Assembly: GCA_025201705.1 (NCBI GenBank)
Contig: MU616748.1
Location: forward strand, 1-46,402
Source: Dissophora ornata
Taxonomy: Eukaryota; Mortierellomycota; Mortierellomycetes; Mortierellales; Mortierellaceae
Length of the DNA stretch: 46,402 nt
Reading direction: 5' to 3'
A model generated the notes under the pieces. The model was not told the origin of the DNA, made no database searches, and worked only from the letters and a program-made list of their open reading frames with translations. Shown here in pieces: positions 42,502-46,402 of this stretch (positions within the stretch are counted from its first letter, which is position 1; the number at the start of each line of letters is the position of its first letter). Made by a program: the position numbers and the translations under genes.

Positions 42502-42732
42502 GATGTTCGGAAAGGGAATGCGCGCAAAGTGAATGGTGTTGGTGCACTCTGTCCGAGGTGTTCCTCTGTTCCTTCCCTTCCTTCTCCACTTTGTTTATAC
42601 TCATTTTGTACAGTCACTTCAACGGCCTGAAAAACAGCCTTTGGGCGTTTTGAACTCTTTTTTTTTTCTTTCTTCCTTCCTCGCTCACATACCTCTTCAC
42701 TGTCCTCATTCTCTTCCTCATTCCTTCCCACC
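42502..42732. promoter_or_regulatory. Short divergent promoter between VAS1 and the prolyl hydroxylase
   Basis: Only 231 bases separate the two start codons. The right half (42655-42730) is a CTTTCTTCC-rich leader for the plus-strand gene. No TATA box was seen. Confidence 0.6.
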
Positions 42733-44430
42733 ATGGCAAAACGTGGGTCGACGCCGGACTCGAGTGCATCCCAGAAGCGCTCAAAACCTACTCTTCAGGA
42801 ACCCGTTGCTATCGACCCTCCCGCCTTCAACAGCCGATACAGCGACCCAGAATTTGCCGCTGCGTTCAATAGGGCATTCCGGGAGAGAGAACCTTTTGAG
42901 GATCCCAAGAGCAATGCCAAAGTCATCGAATACCCATACCCAACCGCCAGTCTCCCCAATTTCCTTCAGTCTTCTACGTATTTGAAGACGCTGCGCGAGG
43001 AATTGCTCGCCGAGGACTATTTCCACAAGTCGAATGATCTATACGAGTTTTATCAGTCGGAGGACCTGCGTTTGTCAAGAAAACCGCACATTGCAGCCTT
43101 AAAGAATGCGATCTACTCGCAGGAATTCTTTGCGATGATGACTTCTCTTACAGGCATTGATCTGGATCCCTCGGTGATTGATCTGAACGGGAACCAGTAC
43201 CACGAAGGATGCTATCTGCTTTGCCATGACGACGATATCAAGAACGAGAAGGAGGGGCGCCGGATCGCCTTTATTCTATATTTGGTGGATGAGGACTGGA
43301 GTGCAGCTGATGGTGGTGCCTTGGATCTCTTCAAATGGTGAGTATAGCTGCTTTGACATCAAGTTAGGCGACACAATTGATCTTATCGTATTGTCCGAAA
43401 ACATCTGTTAATATTTTTTTACTACTTTGTTTTAAGCAATGAAACAGGGTACCCGGTGGAAGTGATGCATTCGCTAGTCCCAGTACGGAACACGTTAGCG
43501 TTCTTCGAGTTGTCCTCGGTCTCATACCACCAGGTCGCCGAGGTCCTAACGCGGGACAAGAGCCGTATTTCAATCTCGGGCTGGTTCCACGGTCCACTCC
43601 AGACAAAACTCGTCTCCAAAACCATGCTCTTTGCGCCTTTGACTGATCAACCAGATGCATCTCCAGAGTCTCTACTCAACCCGGATTACCTGAGCACTTC
43701 GTCGATCCAAAATATCTGCAATGTCTTTTCAGATCAGAGCTCGATCGAGCTACAGCAGTTTCTGAAGCCAGACATCTACAAGGCTCTACTCGAGGAACTG
43801 GAGGTCCTGGGGCCGGTTGAAGGAGCGCAGGCGGAGCAGCCACTGTGGGATGAACAAATGGGACCAAGCCATGTTCGGAAATATAGTCGTATTTCGCACA
43901 GGAACCAATCCAGGATCCCGACGACTCTAAGACGCGTCCAGCAACTCTTTGCGTCCAAGGTCTTTGAGGAATACTTGACCAAGATTTCAAGTCTATCGTT
44001 CCTGTCTGCAAACACAGAGCTGCGCATGTTCAAGAAAGGCGATTACACGCTTTTACACGACCATGCGCTGGAAAGGAACGGTCTTGATGTCGTCTTTAGC
44101 TTTCCGTTCCTGCCAGATTTACAACAAGAATCAAACCCGGCAGGGGAGTGGGACGAGAAATGGGGGGCAGGGGCGACACATTATGTGGCGGACAAGGCCA
44201 ACCTGTTGACTCTTTACCCGAAGCACAACACGTTGACGATGGTGCTGAGGGACGAAGGCACGCTGCGGTTTGTGCGATACTTGAATGCACGCGTGGGCGC
44301 AGCGAGACGTCGGGAACTGAGTGCTCTTTACGCTGTTAATGATGAAGAAGATGATGACGGCGACGACGACGACGATGATGGTGAGGGCGAAGATGAAGAA
44401 GAGGAAATTGAGCAAGATGGTCAAGAATAA
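42733..44430 (+). CDS. TPA1: Tpa1/OGFOD1-type prolyl hydroxylase (2-oxoglutarate/Fe(II) oxygenase)
   Basis: Exons 42733-43337 and 43437-44430 (GTGAGT donor, TTTTAAG acceptor, phase 2) give 532 residues. The N-terminal catalytic domain has the iron ligands H165 and D167 (LCHDDDI) and H233 (SYHQV), and the 2-oxoglutarate arginine R245 in RISISGWFHG. The 68-residue His-His spacing matches yeast Tpa1 as I recall it. The C-terminal half is the second, non-catalytic double-stranded helix domain (ELRMFKKGDYTLLHDH, NTLTMVLRDEGTLRFVRYLN). The enzyme hydroxylates a conserved proline of ribosomal protein uS12 and affects translation termination. The last 30 residues are almost all Asp/Glu. A basic N-terminal KR stretch may be a nuclear signal. 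The start has a CACCATGG context. Confidence 0.92.
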
Positions 44431-44431
44431 A
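44426..44431 (+). terminator. AATAAA signal overlapping the TPA1 stop codon
   Basis: The stop TAA (44428-44430) is inside GAATAAAGG, so the polyadenylation signal is part of the coding end. Only 70 bases separate this stop from that of the convergent CoA-binding gene, whose own signal (TTTATT, 44480-44485) is 16 bases past its stop. Confidence 0.45.
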
Positions 44432-44500
44432 GGCTTTAAGGTGTTCCATGCAGCTTGGTCAATACTCATGACACTTTTTTTTATTATTGTTTTCTACGCA

Positions 44501-45094
44501 TCACAACTTGGCATCTTCCTTGGGGATGCCATCGACGAGGACACAGGGGCCCCCAGCAAGGATCTTGATGCCAGCTTCCTTGGCATATTCGAGAGCCTCG
44601 GGTGAGTCGACATTTGGCTGCAACCAGACGCGCTGAATTCCATTTCTATGAGCTTCCTCCAAGACGGACTTCGTGACGGCAGGGGGAGTGATAATCGAGA
44701 CGTGGTAGTCTGCAGGGTTACCGGGGAGTGATGAGAGATTGGGAGCACAGACAAGCGATTCGATCGTCTTTTCTCTTGGATTCACGGGCACGGCTGTATA
44801 TCCGTTGTCGATGTACCTGCGAGTGCGTGAACGAGCAGGAGAGAAACGAAGCGTGTTTCGCTGTAGTTAGAACACGTATGCAAAGCGAGTGAGCATTGCA
44901 CTTTTTGGGCGGTAAAGACAGGAAATACGTGGCTCGAAGAGCAAACGACGCGTTTGGGGATCCGCCGGCACATACCAGCGCAGGACCTTGTTGCCAAACT
45001 TCGAGCGGTTGGTGCTAGCTCCGACGACGGCGAACTTTTGCTCTGCAGAGGAGAAGAACTCGCGGATGAGTGTGGCTACAGCAGGGGTTGTCAT
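44501..45094 (-). CDS. Small CoA-binding-domain protein (YccU-like)
   Basis: Exons 45094-44976 and 44816-44501 (GTATGT donor, CTCGCAG acceptor, phase 2) give 144 residues. It is a single Rossmann-type CoA-binding domain: FAVVGASTNRSKFGNKVLRW, then YIDNGYTAVPVNP, SIITPP, VWLQP and GGPCVLVD, ending soon after. This matches the stand-alone family typified by bacterial YccU, also found in many fungi and thought to bind CoA or a related nucleotide; no catalytic role is established. The start chosen is the ATG immediately before TTPAVATLI. An upstream in-frame extension is possible but reads as microsatellite DNA. It is divergent from the SmgGDS-like gene over 259 bases and convergent with the prolyl hydroxylase gene. 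Confidence 0.88.
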
Positions 45095-45353
45095 GGCGAG
45101 CAAGGCGAATGAGTGAGTGCAGGCGGTGAATGGCGTGCAATGACAAGAAAGGAGCAAGGGAGCGTGCGAACTTGTGCCTGCAGCACCGCGTATTATTAGT
45201 ACTCGAACTCCTCCCTTGCACGCCGTCGCATCCATCCATCCATCCATCCATTCATTGTGCCGCCTCATCACTTCATCACATCTTCCCTCTTTATCTTCTT
45301 CGTCTTCCCCATCTACTCGTGCTCCCACAACTGCTCATTCTTAACATACTCTG
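45095..45353. promoter_or_regulatory. Divergent promoter with a CATC microsatellite
   Basis: It serves the CoA-binding gene (left) and the SmgGDS-like gene (right). Six CCAT units lie at about 45229-45252. A pyrimidine-rich leader with TCTTC repeats (45265-45345) precedes the right-hand ATG. Confidence 0.6.
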
Positions 45354-46402
45354 ATGTCTGCCAACACGAACCCCACAGGTACCGTCGCCGTTTCCTCCTC
45401 CACAACGTCTACATCTCTCTTGCATCACAAAGGCTGACCCAGCCACGGTCTTCTCCCTGTAGATCTCGCACCCCAGGACGACGCTTCCTTCGCAAGCCTC
45501 GTCCAGGACATCACGCTGTCCTCCAATGGTATGGGGCACGCAATGGGAAAACAAATTCTAACGTCGTAGCTATCTCTCTCCCCATGCCATCGTTGACCCG
45601 TCTGTCCCCCTCCTCCCCCCTGGTCAGTTCATAAAACCGCTAACCGACATGCATTTGCGCTCGTTCCTGCATCTAAACCCCCCCATATAACAAACAGATC
45701 CGTCGTCGATTGAGTCTCAGATCCCTCTGCAGATCCAGAAACTCGAGGCCGCCAAGGCCAAGCTCCAGCAGGACGAGAACTCGCAGGAGACATGGGATGA
45801 GGTATCCAACGCGTTTCAATTCTTCGCGGATGCCGCCAGAGAAGGTAAAGCACCCCATGCATTGACTGCAAACAATAGAAAAGGCATCATCATCATTGTT
45901 ATTTTTTCCTCAGATGGTTGCGACAGACGTAAAACTAACGCCTACGTCTCAATTGTGAATGTAGAGAAAACGCGAACCCCTATTGGAGAGTCGTCTGCTG
46001 TTGCATTAATTCTCAGCATTGAGACATTGAACAAGCAGCGACGCCCCCATGTTGATATCCAAGCGATGCGCGCATTTGCAAACATCTGCGTTGACCATGG
46101 TAAAAAAAAATGAAAAAAGAAACTAATCTCAAGGTTACACGATATGAACCCGAATGACGATTTAAGCGAGCAATTGAACTAAATCACTCTCTTTTTTTTT
46201 GCAGAGGCCAACAGAGCAAAGATCTTGCAGGAGAATGGGTTTGAGACAATTGTTGAGATTCTCAAGCACACGACCAACGCAGACGTTACCAAGACGGCGT
46301 GTGGAGCTCTTTTGAACTCGACTATGGCATATGGTAAATGGATCACACATCAGGGATCCACGCACAGGACCTAGACATCGTAATCTTTCGACAGCTCAGA
46401 CT
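45354..46402 (+). CDS. RAP1GDS1: SmgGDS/RAP1GDS1-like armadillo-repeat protein, partial at the window edge
   Basis: Exons 45354-45378, 45463-45528, 45698-45844, 45965-46099, 46205-46333 and the first 8 bases of a sixth (46395 on) are supported. The gene runs off the right edge. Every intron is phase 1, splitting a Gly, Asp, Glu or Ala codon after its first base. The protein starts MSANTNPT, then DLAPQDDASFASLVQDITL, an acidic helical stretch (QIQKLEAAKAKLQQDENSQE), and armadillo-type repeats (ETWDEVSNAFQFFADAAREE, IQAMRAFANICVDHEANRAKI, TKTACGALLNSTM). This pattern fits SmgGDS, a guanine-nucleotide dissociation stimulator and chaperone for small GTPases with a C-terminal polybasic tail. Another armadillo protein cannot be excluded without the rest. 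Confidence 0.8.

Noticed and set aside
44867..45328. Longer N-terminus for the CoA-binding protein, starting near 45328
   Set aside because: The extra residues translate the CATC microsatellite (repeats of MDGW). The ATG at 45094 matches the normal family start.
1..46402. tRNA, rRNA, CRISPR, prophage or bacterial gene cluster
   Set aside because: No T-loop-like GGTTCGA-type box with a cloverleaf, no repeat-spacer array and no operon layout were seen; the spliced genes show a eukaryotic nuclear region.

Overview
The window is nuclear DNA of a filamentous fungus. Most genes are split by short GT-AG introns (about 50-180 nt) with visible CTNAC/CTGAC-like branch sites. Start codons often follow pyrimidine-rich leaders, and AATAAA-type signals follow stops. 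The protein set (Snl1/BAG co-chaperones, Tpa1-type prolyl hydroxylase, PTR2, deoxyhypusine hydroxylase, SmgGDS/RAP1GDS1, a LaeA-like methyltransferase) and the long disordered regulators suggest an early-diverging fungus of the Mortierella/Mucoromycota type. That placement is inference from protein character; no rRNA or other marker is present. I saw no tRNA, rRNA, CRISPR, virus or recognisable transposon.

Layout, left to right. A ubiquitin-like/BAG co-chaperone gene (313-1090, +) converges on a very large multi-KH RNA-binding protein gene (1858-7437, -) with a 795-nt first intron. About 4 kb without a recognisable gene follows (7438-11442). Next are a PTR2 peptide transporter (11443-13377, +), a pseudokinase-ankyrin gene whose 5' end I could not find (13504-15369, -), deoxyhypusine hydroxylase (17494-18649, +) and a secreted 5'-nucleotidase with a 6-nt micro-exon (19129-21455, +). 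Then come a 1670-residue LaeA-like SAM methyltransferase (22092-27370, +), a gene-poor stretch with one possible small gene (27819-28388, -), and a SET-domain protein (29168-32408, +). These are followed by an unrecognised low-complexity protein (32557-33847, -), an F-box-like protein (34243-36246, +), a membrane-anchored BAG/Snl1-like protein (36376-37809, -) and a nine-exon valyl-tRNA synthetase with a mitochondrial-type presequence (38421-42501, -). The right end holds a Tpa1/OGFOD1-type prolyl hydroxylase (42733-44430, +), a small CoA-binding-domain protein (44501-45094, -) and the first exons of a SmgGDS-like armadillo protein (45354 to the edge, +).

The genes do not form one pathway. 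Loose themes can be inferred. Translation and ribosome function are represented by valyl-tRNA synthetase, eIF5A hydroxylation by DOHH, and Tpa1-type hydroxylation, which in other fungi acts on ribosomal protein uS12 and on termination. Hsp70 co-chaperones appear twice (two BAG-type genes). Gene regulation is represented by the KH protein, the SET protein and the LaeA-like methyltransferase, and nitrogen or phosphate scavenging by PTR2 and the 5'-nucleotidase. The features most worth a second look are the 6-nt exon, the catalytically dead kinase-ankyrin protein, the methyltransferase with an insertion inside its catalytic fold and a 105-bp acidic tandem repeat, the perfect hairpin in that gene's 3' UTR, the palindromes upstream of the Snl1-like gene, and an in-frame, stop-free 90-nt intron candidate in the KH gene.
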